Origin: Sphingopyxis sp. 113P3
GTDB lineage: Bacteria > Pseudomonadota > Alphaproteobacteria > Sphingomonadales > Sphingomonadaceae
Length of the DNA: 64,000 bases
NCBI RefSeq assembly: GCF_001278035.1
Contig: NZ_CP009452.1
Span: 1,769,501-1,833,500, forward strand
Direction of reading: 5' to 3'
Both the position numbers and the translations under genes were made by a program. Positions 52,437-61,227 of this stretch are shown in pieces (the first letter of the stretch is position 1; every line of letters begins with the position of its first letter). The notes under the pieces were generated by a model that saw only the letters and a list, made by a program, of their open reading frames with translations, had not been told where the DNA came from and searched no databases.

Positions 52437-52464
52437 TTGCCACGGCCGATCGGGGGGGCTAGGG
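52437..52464 (+). promoter_or_regulatory. Candidate promoter of the phosphatase gene
   Basis: TTGCCA (52437-52442), 16-bp spacer, CTAGGG (52459-52464), giving a leader of about 65 bp. The rest of the 232-bp divergent region holds the wecB promoter, not clearly seen. Confidence 0.4.
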
Positions 52465-52536
52465 CGAGTATCGCCTGCAAGGCCCTGTTTTCGGCCATAT
52501 GTCTTGTTGAGTAACGGTAGATCGGTCTGTTTGTTC

Positions 52537-53325
52537 ATGTTTTGGAAGCGTAAATGCAAGCCTGCCCAACCGGCGCGCAGCGGCTTTTCGATCCCCGAGG
52601 GGCAGCGCGTCTATGCGATCGGCGACATTCACGGTCGCGACGATCTTTTTGCCGGAATGCTTGATTTGATCCGCGCCGATAATGCCACACGCGGCGCGGC
52701 GCAGGTGACAATCATTCTCCTCGGCGATCTTATTGATCGCGGGCCGCAATCAGCTGAGGTCGTCGAGCGCGCTATGCGGCTACGCGAAGAATTTCCTGAT
52801 ACCAGGCTGCTTATCGGCAATCACGAGGAATGCTTTCTCGCCGCGTTGACGGGTGACGTGCGGCGTCTGCGCTATTTCATGCGCATTGGCGGCGATGCCA
52901 CCGTCGCGAGTTACTGGGACAATGAGGAAAGTCTTGCCGACGCGACCTTCGAGGAGGTCGCCGAGCGGTTGCCGCAGCTTGTGCCCGCCGAACATGTCGC
53001 ATTTTTGGGAACGGGCGAGGATATTATCGAGATCGGCGATTATGCCTTTGTCCATGCGGGCATCCGCCCCGGAATCCCGCTCGAGAAGCAGTCGCTCTCG
53101 GACCTGCGCTGGATTCGCGATGAATTCCTCGACAACCTCGCCGACCATGGGAAGATGATTGTCCACGGTCACAGCATCACGGCAGAACCAGACGAGCAGG
53201 CGAACCGCATTGGCGTCGACGTGGGTGCCTTTCGCAGCGGGACGCTCGCAGCCCTTGCGCTTGAGGGCGACCAGCGCTGGTTTGTCTTCGCGCACGAGTG
53301 CGAGGCGAGGGCGAATGCGGCCTGA
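52537..53325 (+). CDS. PPP-family serine/threonine phosphatase (metallophosphoesterase)
   Basis: A 262-residue phosphoesterase with the three PPP motifs: GDIHGR (29-34), GDLIDRG (63-69), GNHE (94-97), and a later IVHGHS. It resembles bacterial PrpA-type phosphatases. The ATG at 52537 (MFWKRKC) is the first reasonable start. It sits between the sugar-nucleotide genes and the polysaccharide export genes, where phosphatases often balance the Wzc tyrosine kinase, though those are normally low-molecular-weight phosphotyrosine phosphatases. Confidence 0.9.
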   Translation: MFWKRKCKPAQPARSGFSIPEGQRVYAIGDIHGRDDLFAGMLDLIRADNATRGAAQVTIILLGDLIDRGPQSAEVVERAMRLREEFPDTRLLIGNHEECFLAALTGDVRRLRYFMRIGGDATVASYWDNEESLADATFEEVAERLPQLVPAEHVAFLGTGEDIIEIGDYAFVHAGIRPGIPLEKQSLSDLRWIRDEFLDNLADHGKMIVHGHSITAEPDEQANRIGVDVGAFRSGTLAALALEGDQRWFVFAHECEARANAA

Positions 53326-53329
53326 AGCC

Positions 53330-53339
53330 TGCGTCAACC
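53330..53339. repeat. Left 10-bp target duplication of the ISAs1 element
   Basis: TGCGTCAACC directly abuts the left IS end and is repeated exactly at 54557-54566. Confidence 0.92.
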
Positions 53340-54556
53340 CAGGGGAATCGCATTTGAAAAATATAGTAGCGCGATGAGTTGATATGGATTCTTTGGGTGT
53401 CCTTCATAGTAAGGAGGATATCCATGTCCTGGTTTGCCGCGGCGTTTGATGATCTTCGCGATCCGCGAACGGGCAACGCGCGCCGTCACGATCTGCTGGA
53501 AGTGCTGACGATGGCGCTGACGGCGTCGATTTGCGGGGCGGAGAGTTGTTCGGATTTTGCGGATTTCGCGGTGGATCGCGAGGATCTGTTCCGGGAGTTT
53601 CTGCGCCTTGAGAATGGGGTTCCCAGCCATGACACCTTCTCCCGGATTTTCCGGCTGCTGGATCCGGCAGCCTTTGCACGCTGCTTCGAGCAGTTTCTGA
53701 CCGCTCTTGGCGAAGCGGGTGCCGGTGTTGTCGCCATCGACGGCAAGACACTGCGGCGCTCGTTCGACACGGCAGCCGGCCGATCGCCGCTGGCGGTGGT
53801 GACGGCCTTTGCCTCGTCGACACGCACCGTCATCGGCCAGGAAAGCTTCCGTCCGGGGGAAGGCGACAGCGAAATCCTTGCCGCAAGAGCGCTCCTCGAA
53901 TGCCTGGACCTCACAGGCCAGCTTGTCACCGCCGATGCCCTGCACTGCCAGACCGAGACTGCGCAGCTGATCCTCGATCGTGGCGGCGATTATCTCTTAC
54001 GTCTCAAGGCGAACAGACCGGCCCTGCATGAGGCGGTGGCCAGCTACTTCGCTGCACCGGATATCCTTGCCGGTCTCGCCACGACTGAGACAAGCGATGC
54101 CGATCATGGACGTCTCGAAGAGCGGCGGGCTTTTGTCAGCCATGACCTTGGCTGGCTGCACGGTCCCAAGCGCGCCTGCACCGAACCGGTGGACATGCCC
54201 GCTCTTGCCTGTCTCGGCATGATCGAGGCCACGGTCACCCGCAATGGAAAGACCACAACGACCCGCCATTATCATCTCTCATCCCGGACGCTGAGCCCGG
54301 AAGAATATCTTGCCGCCGCCAGATCCCACTGGTCGATCGAAAATGGTCTCCACTGGGTGCTCGACATGACATTCGATGAAGATCGCGCCCGCAGCCGAAA
54401 GGACCATGCCCCCGAAAATCTCGCAACCTTGCGCAAGCTCGCCCTCAATGTCCTGCGAACCGCCAGACCCGATATCTCCATCAGGAGAAAACGGAAACGC
54501 TCCGGATGGTCCAACGCCTTCGCCAAAACCATCCTCGGTCAAATGCGATAGCCCTG
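53340..54556 (+). mobile_element. ISAs1-family insertion sequence (1217 bp)
   Basis: Inverted ends CAGGGGAATCGCATTTGA (from 53340) and CAGGGCTATCGCATTTGA (complement of 54539-54556), 16 of 18 matching, enclose one transposase gene. Perfect 10-bp direct repeats TGCGTCAACC flank it, the family-typical duplication size. It entered just past the phosphatase gene (14 bp after its stop). The undamaged repeats and gene indicate a recent insertion. Confidence 0.95.
53424..54551 (+). CDS. ISAs1-family transposase
   Basis: A 375-residue DDE transposase: N-terminal DDLRDPRTGNARRHDLLEVL, DUF4338-free ISAs1 core with AIDGKTLRRSFD (first Asp), LVTADALHCQTETAQLI (second Asp) and SHWSIENGLHWVLDMTFDED (Glu), plus YLLRLKANRPALHE. 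The start is ATG 53424 (MSWFAAAF) with AAGGAGG just upstream. Full length, probably active. Confidence 0.95.
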   Translation: MSWFAAAFDDLRDPRTGNARRHDLLEVLTMALTASICGAESCSDFADFAVDREDLFREFLRLENGVPSHDTFSRIFRLLDPAAFARCFEQFLTALGEAGAGVVAIDGKTLRRSFDTAAGRSPLAVVTAFASSTRTVIGQESFRPGEGDSEILAARALLECLDLTGQLVTADALHCQTETAQLILDRGGDYLLRLKANRPALHEAVASYFAAPDILAGLATTETSDADHGRLEERRAFVSHDLGWLHGPKRACTEPVDMPALACLGMIEATVTRNGKTTTTRHYHLSSRTLSPEEYLAAARSHWSIENGLHWVLDMTFDEDRARSRKDHAPENLATLRKLALNVLRTARPDISIRRKRKRSGWSNAFAKTILGQMR

Positions 54557-54666
54557 TGCGTCAACCTGCCCCGCCTTGCCACTCTTCGCGGGACTGTCTA
54601 TTCGTGTGGCCAGGCGCGTCGGTCGCCCGGCTTCCTCCCAAATCCAAGTCCTAGAACATCTATAAT

Positions 54667-56091
54667 ATGAGCAGACGAACTAGAGGGGCCGCGCGCCCGA
54701 CGGGCTTGGGTTCCTCCCAGATACAAGAGTGGGTGCCACTTCTGTTTCTGCTGTTCGTGTTTCTCACCGGGGGTGGCTCGCGAAGTGACGTGGCTTCGCT
54801 CCCGATATTGCGAGGCGTTTCAGTACTGTTCGCGTGCTGGGCAGTTACCCGTATGACGCGGGAGGACTGGCGCCGTATCCGCAGTCCCCTGGCAATCCTG
54901 CTCGCGCTGGCCGCCTGGATCGCGATCCAACTAATCCCTCTCGCGCCTTCGATCTGGCACGCATTGCCCGGCCGTGAACTGATCATCGAGATTGATCATG
55001 TGCTCGGGCACCAAGATCTGTGGCGGCCGATTTCAATGACCCCTTCGGATGGTTGGAACAGTCTCCTCGCGATGACGGTTCCGATTGCGGCGTTACTGGT
55101 CTCCAGCCGCCTTTGCGCCGATGATATGGCCCGGTTGATGCGGGCTTTGGTGATCATTGCCGTCGCAAGCGGCCTGCTTGGGCTACTCCAGATCGTCTCG
55201 GGCAATGGCAGTCCCGCCTATCTATACCGGATCACCAACCCCAACTCGATGGTAGGTGTCTTCGCCAACCGCAATCACCACGCCGTTTTCCAAGCATGCG
55301 CAATCATCTTTGCGGCAACCCTCCTTCGTGACGAGTTAATGCGGAGGCAGCAAAATATTCTGGTTCAACTCGGATATGCTGCGGCAGCGATCCTATGTAC
55401 CTCCATGACGATTTTGATCGGCTCGCGGGCTGGCTTGTTGGCTGGAGGGGTCGCGTTCGCAATAGGCTATGCAATGATCCTCCCTGCTTGGCGTAGTCGG
55501 CCCGCAGCTGCTCAGCACCGCGCGGGCGGCGGAAACCGGCTTGCGTCGCAGTGGCTTATTTATGCTCCCCCAGTATTACTTGCGGCCCTCTTGGCAACGA
55601 TCCTGTTCTTGGCCGACCGCACAACTTCATTAAGCCGGGTAACGGATAATCGGGTCGCGGATGATCTTCGGATACTCGCTTGGCCGAGCGTTCAGCAGAT
55701 GATCGAGACATATTGGCTCGTTGGTGGCGGCTTTGGTTCTTTCCCAAGCATTTACCAGATATTCGAGACCGATGCGTTGCTACAGCCCGCCTACTTCAAT
55801 CACGCCCATAATGACTGGGCTGAGATGCTGATTACAGGCGGTCTGCCGTTTGCGGTGATCGTTTTGTGTGGCTTGGCGTGGTTTGGCAGAGCCGTCTGGC
55901 GCATCGGTTTTCAGCGGCTAGTTAAAGGATATCGTGGCGACTATCGCCTCCCGGTGCTCGCGACGGCAGCGATACTCGCCGGGGCCAGCGCTGTCGACTA
56001 TCCGCTGCGAACGCCATCGCTGCAGGTCATGACGATCATGCTTCTTGTTGTCTTCGTATGTCCTATGCCCGCCACGGCCCAGCGGGAATAG
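54667..56091 (+). CDS. O-antigen ligase/Wzy-like membrane protein
   Basis: A 474-residue inner-membrane protein with about 11-12 hydrophobic helices and a large periplasmic loop. PNSMVGVFANRNHHAVFQAC and the YFNHAHNDWAEMLITGG segment (Wzy_C family histidine motif) support the O-antigen ligase/polymerase family. Function could be polymerase (Wzy) for the exopolysaccharide; no separate wzy is seen in the window. It is the first gene of the less GC-rich block. Confidence 0.82.
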   Translation: MSRRTRGAARPTGLGSSQIQEWVPLLFLLFVFLTGGGSRSDVASLPILRGVSVLFACWAVTRMTREDWRRIRSPLAILLALAAWIAIQLIPLAPSIWHALPGRELIIEIDHVLGHQDLWRPISMTPSDGWNSLLAMTVPIAALLVSSRLCADDMARLMRALVIIAVASGLLGLLQIVSGNGSPAYLYRITNPNSMVGVFANRNHHAVFQACAIIFAATLLRDELMRRQQNILVQLGYAAAAILCTSMTILIGSRAGLLAGGVAFAIGYAMILPAWRSRPAAAQHRAGGGNRLASQWLIYAPPVLLAALLATILFLADRTTSLSRVTDNRVADDLRILAWPSVQQMIETYWLVGGGFGSFPSIYQIFETDALLQPAYFNHAHNDWAEMLITGGLPFAVIVLCGLAWFGRAVWRIGFQRLVKGYRGDYRLPVLATAAILAGASAVDYPLRTPSLQVMTIMLLVVFVCPMPATAQRE

Positions 56092-56157
56092 GGTTGCGAG
56101 CAAAGGCCGAGCCACTATAGCTTTTTGCCGTCGATTACGGGGTTTGACAGTTTTCCT

Positions 56158-56898
56158 ATGAAAAATCTTCTTCTGTGTGCCGCGACCGCCGCGCTGCTTG
56201 CTGGATGCGTGAAAAGCGCCCCTCCGGTGGCTAGTGTGCCCGGGACGCCGATCACTGCAGTGTCAGAACTGCCCCCGCCCGAAGCGTCCGACGTGATCCG
56301 ATCGACACGGTTGGCGTTCGTCGGTCCCTTCACAGAGTTGCGTATTGAAGTCTTTGGGGTGCCGGATCTTCAGCGCGACATTATGACGGACGGGGAGGGG
56401 AATTTTTCCTTTCCTCTCGTCGGAACGGTCGCGGCCGCCGGTAAAACCCCGTTGGCCCTTGCCGATCAAATTCGATCACAGCTTGCAGAAAAATATCTCC
56501 GCGATCCCCAGGTTACGGTGAACTTCAAGGCACCTACCAGTGCAAGCGCGCTCGCATTCCAGTCGATGGCGGTCTCGGTTGACGGTGAGGTTAAGCGGTC
56601 GGGTTCTTATCCCGTCGCTGGTCGCGTGACCCTGATGCGCGCCATTGCGCTCGCGGGTGGTCTCACCGAATATGCAAAGCTTGAGGATGTTGTCGTGTTC
56701 CGCAACGTCGGAACGAAGCAATATGTAGGCATTTACAATATTGAAGCCATTCGTCGAGGCAACTACGCCGATCCGGAGATATTCCCCAACGACGTTGTAA
56801 TCGTGGGCGATTCACCGCAGCGTCGGATGTTTAAAGACATTCTAGCCGCTACGCCGGCGCTCCTGTCGCCGCTGATCTTGCTTGCCCGAGAATTTTGA
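56158..56898 (+). CDS. Polysaccharide export lipoprotein, Wza/GumB type
   Basis: A 246-residue outer-membrane lipoprotein: lipobox AALLAGC (Cys17), Poly_export domain (TELRIEVFGVPDLQRDIMTD, NFSFPLVGTVAAAGKTPLAL) and an SLBB domain (VSVDGEVKRSGSYPVAGRVT, LMRAIALAGGLTEYAKLEDV). It forms the export channel partner of the Wzc-like protein, whose gene starts 17 bp later. The ATG at 56158 gives a typical signal; ribosome site is weak. Confidence 0.94.
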   Translation: MKNLLLCAATAALLAGCVKSAPPVASVPGTPITAVSELPPPEASDVIRSTRLAFVGPFTELRIEVFGVPDLQRDIMTDGEGNFSFPLVGTVAAAGKTPLALADQIRSQLAEKYLRDPQVTVNFKAPTSASALAFQSMAVSVDGEVKRSGSYPVAGRVTLMRAIALAGGLTEYAKLEDVVVFRNVGTKQYVGIYNIEAIRRGNYADPEIFPNDVVIVGDSPQRRMFKDILAATPALLSPLILLAREF

Positions 56899-56915
56899 TA
56901 GGGATTGACCGCCAA

Positions 56916-59096
56916 ATGAACGAGATTGTCCGCGGCCCTGTCGTGTCTGTTGATCCCGCTGCTGTTCACCGCGAAGATGGCGAGCGGCAATATGCTACAT
57001 CGCTTCCAGAAATTGAGCGCATATTTGCAGCGATTATAAGCCATCGTAACTGGGTCATGGCGGTTATTATTGGTACGCTGCTACTTGGCCTCCTTGCGAC
57101 ATTTCTCACGACGCCAGAATATACTTCGACTGCGCGGATCGAGGTTCTCCCCGATGCTCCCGTTGACACCTCGGTAGAAGAACAGCGAGACCGAAGCGCG
57201 ATCAACGAGATCGCCTTCTACAATACTCAATATTCGCTGCTTAAGTCGGAATCTCTCGCCGAACGCGTCGTTCGAGCTGGAAACCTTACCGCGGACAAGG
57301 CGTTTATCGACGCGTTTGACCTCGAGGTTTCCGACGGAGGGATGACCAGCGCCGAGCGAAGGAGCCTGACCGACAAGGCGGTAACTGCTTTGCTAGACCA
57401 CCTTGACGTCTCCCCAGTGCGGACCTCAAGTCTAGTCGACATTAGCTTTTCGACGCCGTCCCCCACATTGTCTGCAAAACTTGCGGACCTCTGGGTTACC
57501 CAGTTCGTGCAAGCGACGATCGATCGTCGTTTCGCAGCAACTTCGGACGCCCGCAAATATTTGGAAGCGAGACTGGAGACGCTTCGAAAAAATCTCGAGT
57601 CTTCTGAGCGGGCGCTGATCAACTATTCGGTTTCCAAGGGGATCGTCACCGTAGCCTCCGAAACGGACACCAGTGGGCGGACGCGGACCCAAACGCTGGT
57701 GGGGTCCGATATCATCCAGATCAGCCAGGCGCTTGCCAAGGCGCGTGAGGCGCGCATAGCCGCCGAAGCCGAACTGGCCAATACGATGACGGGCGTAGCG
57801 CAGGTGAACGCGCCGACGATCAGCGCCTTGCGCCAGAAGCGAGCTGAGGCGGAAGCCGAACTTGCGCGAATGCAAACGGTCTTCGCGGATGATTATCCGG
57901 CCGTAGCATCGTTGCGGTCGGAAATAGCAAATTTAGACCAGAGCATCCGCGCCGAGGTCGGCCGTTCGTCGGAGGGCAATCGCGAGGCATATAACGCTGC
58001 GGTGAAGCGCGAACGCGAATTGGAGGCTGAGCTTGATGGATTGACGAGCCGCTACAATAGCCAGCAGCGGGAATCGATCGAGATGGCGATTTTGCAGCGG
58101 GAAGTAGATTCGAACCGGCAGCTTTATGAAGGCTTGCTCCAGCGCTATAAAGAAATCGGGGTTGCGGGCGTGGGGACAAACAACGTTTCGCTCGTCGATC
58201 GCGCTAAACCTGCAGAACGTCCTTCGAGCCCCCGCTTGTTGGTCAACATTGCTGTATCGCTTCTCATCGGTATGGCACTGGCTGCCGGTCTCGTGTTTGT
58301 ACTCGAGAAAATGGATAGCTCGATCCGCGATCCGCAGGACGTTCTGCCACGCTTTGATTTGCCGCTCCTGGGAGCCATCCCCGAAGTGCTCAGTACGCCG
58401 ATCGTAGACGCGATTGCGGACAAGAAATCGGCAATTTACGAAGCCTATTTCTCCTTGATGACCAACTTGACCTTCCTAACCGAACACGGGGCGCCGCGAG
58501 CGATCATGCTGACGTCGTCGAGGCCGAAGGAAGGTAAGAGCAACTCGTCTCTGTGCCTCGCGACGGTGCTTGCGGCTACAGGTAAGTCCGTCATTTTGGT
58601 CGATGCGGACGTTCGCAATCCATCGCTCAATCGCTACCTTGATATTCCCAACCAACGTGGCCTCAGTCACTATCTTTCGGGCGACGACGACCTCGATGGA
58701 ATGATCGCGGAGTTACCCAACTTCGGGTTCTCGATCATCACTGCCGGCAAAATGCCGCCGAATGCTGCAGAACTGCTGGGAAGCGAGAGGCTTGGTACGT
58801 TGATCACCGAATTGTTGAATCGCTACGATCACGTACTGGTGGACGCGCCGCCGTTGCTAGGATTGGCTGACGCGCCGCTCATTGCGCGCCGGGTGGAAGG
58901 TGTATTGTTCACCATTGAGGCGAACGGCACCAAGAATCGAGCGATCGCAACGGCGCTGAACCGCCTCCGGATGTCGGGAGCGAAGCTGTTCGGTGCGATC
59001 GTAACGGAGGTCGGCGCCCGCAACCAAGTCTACGGTTATGGTTACGGTTATGGGTACGGTTTCAGCTATGGCGCCGCCAGAAGCGGTGATGAATGA
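56916..59096 (+). CDS. Wzc-type polysaccharide co-polymerase with tyrosine-kinase domain
   Basis: A 726-residue inner-membrane protein. Wzz domain with TM1 near residue 47-67 (WVMAVIIGTLLLGLLATFLT), long periplasmic coiled coil (about 180-430), TM2 near residue 440, and a cytoplasmic BY-kinase domain with Walker A' (SSRPKEGKSNSS, near 533), ILVDADVRNPS and VLVDAPPLLGLADAP. The tail carries YGYGYGYGYGFSYG, the tyrosine cluster that becomes phosphorylated in this family. It controls chain length with the Wza-like lipoprotein. Confidence 0.94.
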   Translation: MNEIVRGPVVSVDPAAVHREDGERQYATSLPEIERIFAAIISHRNWVMAVIIGTLLLGLLATFLTTPEYTSTARIEVLPDAPVDTSVEEQRDRSAINEIAFYNTQYSLLKSESLAERVVRAGNLTADKAFIDAFDLEVSDGGMTSAERRSLTDKAVTALLDHLDVSPVRTSSLVDISFSTPSPTLSAKLADLWVTQFVQATIDRRFAATSDARKYLEARLETLRKNLESSERALINYSVSKGIVTVASETDTSGRTRTQTLVGSDIIQISQALAKAREARIAAEAELANTMTGVAQVNAPTISALRQKRAEAEAELARMQTVFADDYPAVASLRSEIANLDQSIRAEVGRSSEGNREAYNAAVKRERELEAELDGLTSRYNSQQRESIEMAILQREVDSNRQLYEGLLQRYKEIGVAGVGTNNVSLVDRAKPAERPSSPRLLVNIAVSLLIGMALAAGLVFVLEKMDSSIRDPQDVLPRFDLPLLGAIPEVLSTPIVDAIADKKSAIYEAYFSLMTNLTFLTEHGAPRAIMLTSSRPKEGKSNSSLCLATVLAATGKSVILVDADVRNPSLNRYLDIPNQRGLSHYLSGDDDLDGMIAELPNFGFSIITAGKMPPNAAELLGSERLGTLITELLNRYDHVLVDAPPLLGLADAPLIARRVEGVLFTIEANGTKNRAIATALNRLRMSGAKLFGAIVTEVGARNQVYGYGYGYGYGFSYGAARSGDE

Positions 59097-60225
59097 GTTG
59101 GCTGGGCCGGCGTGAGAAGTTGGCGGAACGGTGAGAACTGCTCGAATTTTTTTATGGTCGGCGTCGGGTGTACTGGCTCTGCTGGTTGGCACCGCGAGTG
59201 CGGTAATCAGTAATCAAGTCAAATATCCGAGTAAATCCGCGGCGCTCGGCGTCGGCCCCATGGGACAGGTCCAAGCAAATCTTGCTTTCGCCTCCTATGC
59301 GGTGCGGCAAGCGACCGACCGGAAGGCTGTGGTTTCCTCGCACGAGCGCGAGTTGGCTTCGAGCGCATACAGGAAGGAGCCTTTGTCATCCGCTGCGCTC
59401 GGACTCTTGATCGCATCATTTGACCGCGCGAACGATGCGAAGAGGGAGAAATTACTAGACCTAGGTGGCAGACTCACCCGCCGGAGTTCGTTAATTACAT
59501 CGGCTTCGGTGGAAGCCGCAGCCCGCCGAAATGACGAACACAGCTTCTTTCGCTGGCTGTCGCGCGGCATTCTAACAAACGAGAGCTTGCGCGCCACGTA
59601 CATTGGAGCGATGGCACAGGCAACAGCACGTCCGGGCGCAGATGCTACGCTTGCTCCAGTTCTAGGAGCGAAGCCGAGTTGGTCAGCGCGCTATTGGAAG
59701 ACTGTCCTCGGTACACCGGAAAGCCTGGTTAACGCAGCGAAGCTGCGTATTCGTGTGGCAAGAGCGCCGTGGAAGCAGACGGACATAACCGACGCCGATC
59801 CGGTTCTCATGTTGTATCTTGTCCGCGATGGCCATTTCGATACGGCGCGGCAACTGTCGCAGGTATTAGGACGACCGCACCAGGCATCAACGGGGCAGGG
59901 GGACGATGTCGCTCTCGCTAATTTCTCCCGGCAGCCACTGTTGCCGCCGATGGATTGGCAGTTGGCCTCATCTGGAAATCTGGGTGCAACGATCGAACCG
60001 GAGCGCAAGCTTCTGTCGATTTCCGCTATCGCCGGCGCGAGGGGGTATGCCGCCCGCCGCTTGGTTGAGCTGGCGCCAGGGTCATACGAATTGGATTGGA
60101 CCATCTCCGCGAACACAGCTCTCGACAAGGGCATGTTGACGGCACGGCTCGATTGCGCGGAAAAAGGTGGCAATTCGAATGTCGCGCAGGAAGTCGACCT
60201 GGATGCAGGGCGCCAGCGTGCGGAC

Positions 60226-60995
60226 CTAGGCCGTGGACTCATAAGCGTTGATCCAGAGGCGTGCTGAGAAGAGCTTGATGGCGGCGAGGAAGTTGTCGGC
60301 TCGCTTGTCGTATCGGGTGGCCAAGCCTCTGGCGTGTTTGAGTTTTCCGAAGAAGCGTTCGATCAGGTTGCGATATCGGTAGAGGAAGGTGCTGAACACA
60401 AAGCCCTGCCTGCGATTGCGCTTGGCGGGAATGTTGGCGAAGCCGCCTTGTGCTGTGATCCGCGCGCGGATGGCGTCGCTGTCATAGGCCTTGTCGGCGA
60501 GGAAGGTGCTGCCTTCCGGCACGGCGCCGAGCAGCGGATCAGCTTGTTTGCAATCGCTCGCCTGTCCTTCGGACAAGTGCAGCTGGATCGGCAGGCCTCG
60601 TCCATCAACCAGTGCGTGGATCTTGGTCGTCAAACCGCCGCGGGAACGTCCCATGCAGCGATTTGGGTCCCCCTTTTTAAGGTCGCACCGTGCTGGTGGA
60701 CCCGGATGGAGGAACTGTCGATCATCACCAACTCGCCGTCGAAGGCATGGGAAACTGCCGTCAGCAGCCGATCCCACACACCGGCTTTGCGCCAGCGCAC
60801 GAAGCGATTGTAGCAGGTGGTGTGTGGACCATAGCGTTCCGGAATATCCGCCCAGGGGCTGCCTGTGCGGAACCGCCACAATATCCCGTTGATCACCCGG
60901 CGATCATCCACACGTGGCACGCCCCGCGGCTTGTTCGGAAGCAGCGGCTCGATCACAGACCATTCGAAATCTGTCAGCTCAAAACGGCGACGCAT
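60226..60995 (-). CDS. IS5-family transposase (two frames joined by -1 frameshift)
   Basis: OrfA from ATG 60995 (MRRRFELTDFEWSVIEPLLP; AAAGGAG upstream) carries the N-terminal domain and the first Asp (LVMIDSSSIRVHQHG). OrfB carries RSRGGLTTKIHALVDGRGLP, TFLADKAYDSDAIRARI and YRYRNLIERFFGKLKHARGL (Glu). They overlap at A5G5 (complement of 60669-60678), giving a -1 shift. The OrfB stop TAG (60228-60226) falls outside the element: TA is the target duplication and G is host sequence. Confidence 0.9.
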
Positions 60996-61068
60996 CTCCA
61001 AGACTCCTTTCCCGAGCCTTGAATCAATCACTGCCGCCTCGCGCAACTCAGTTTATGAGTTTACCGCC
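60229..61068 (-). mobile_element. IS5-family element, IS427-like group (840 bp)
   Basis: Ends GGCCGTGGACTCATAAGC and GGCGGTAAACTCATAAAC (14 of 18 matching) face inward; TA is duplicated at 60227-60228 and 61069-61070. It shares organisation and the internal ACTCA of the ends with the element at 21259 but differs in sequence, so it is a separate member. It interrupts the exopolysaccharide gene. Confidence 0.93.
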
Positions 61069-61227
61069 TAACACTCGCGAACGATACCTGCCGGTGGCAT
61101 TGGTTTTCGATCAATCTGAATGTCCCCGACAGTGCATCCGGCGTTGACGCCCAGCTTCACGGCCTGAACCTCAAGCACGTTCGTTAATGACCCCCAATAT
61201 TTGAACGGACTCTAAAGGAACAAAGCC

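Larger units (their letters stand above)
59131..61187 (+). pseudogene. Exopolysaccharide-locus protein of unknown family, split by an IS5-family element
   Basis: GTG at 59131 opens a frame interrupted at codon 366 by the IS at 60229-61068. Removing it with one TA copy rejoins ...QRADL to TLANDTCRWHWFSINLNVPD and on to a TAA at 61185-61187: 404 residues. As it stands the frame yields a 378-residue product whose last 12 residues are IS-encoded. N-terminal transmembrane segment (ARIFLWSASGVLALLVGTAS), helical repeat-like middle (about 50-250), beta-rich C-terminus (about 280-404). No family recognised. Stands between wzc-like and epimerase genes. Confidence 0.85.
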
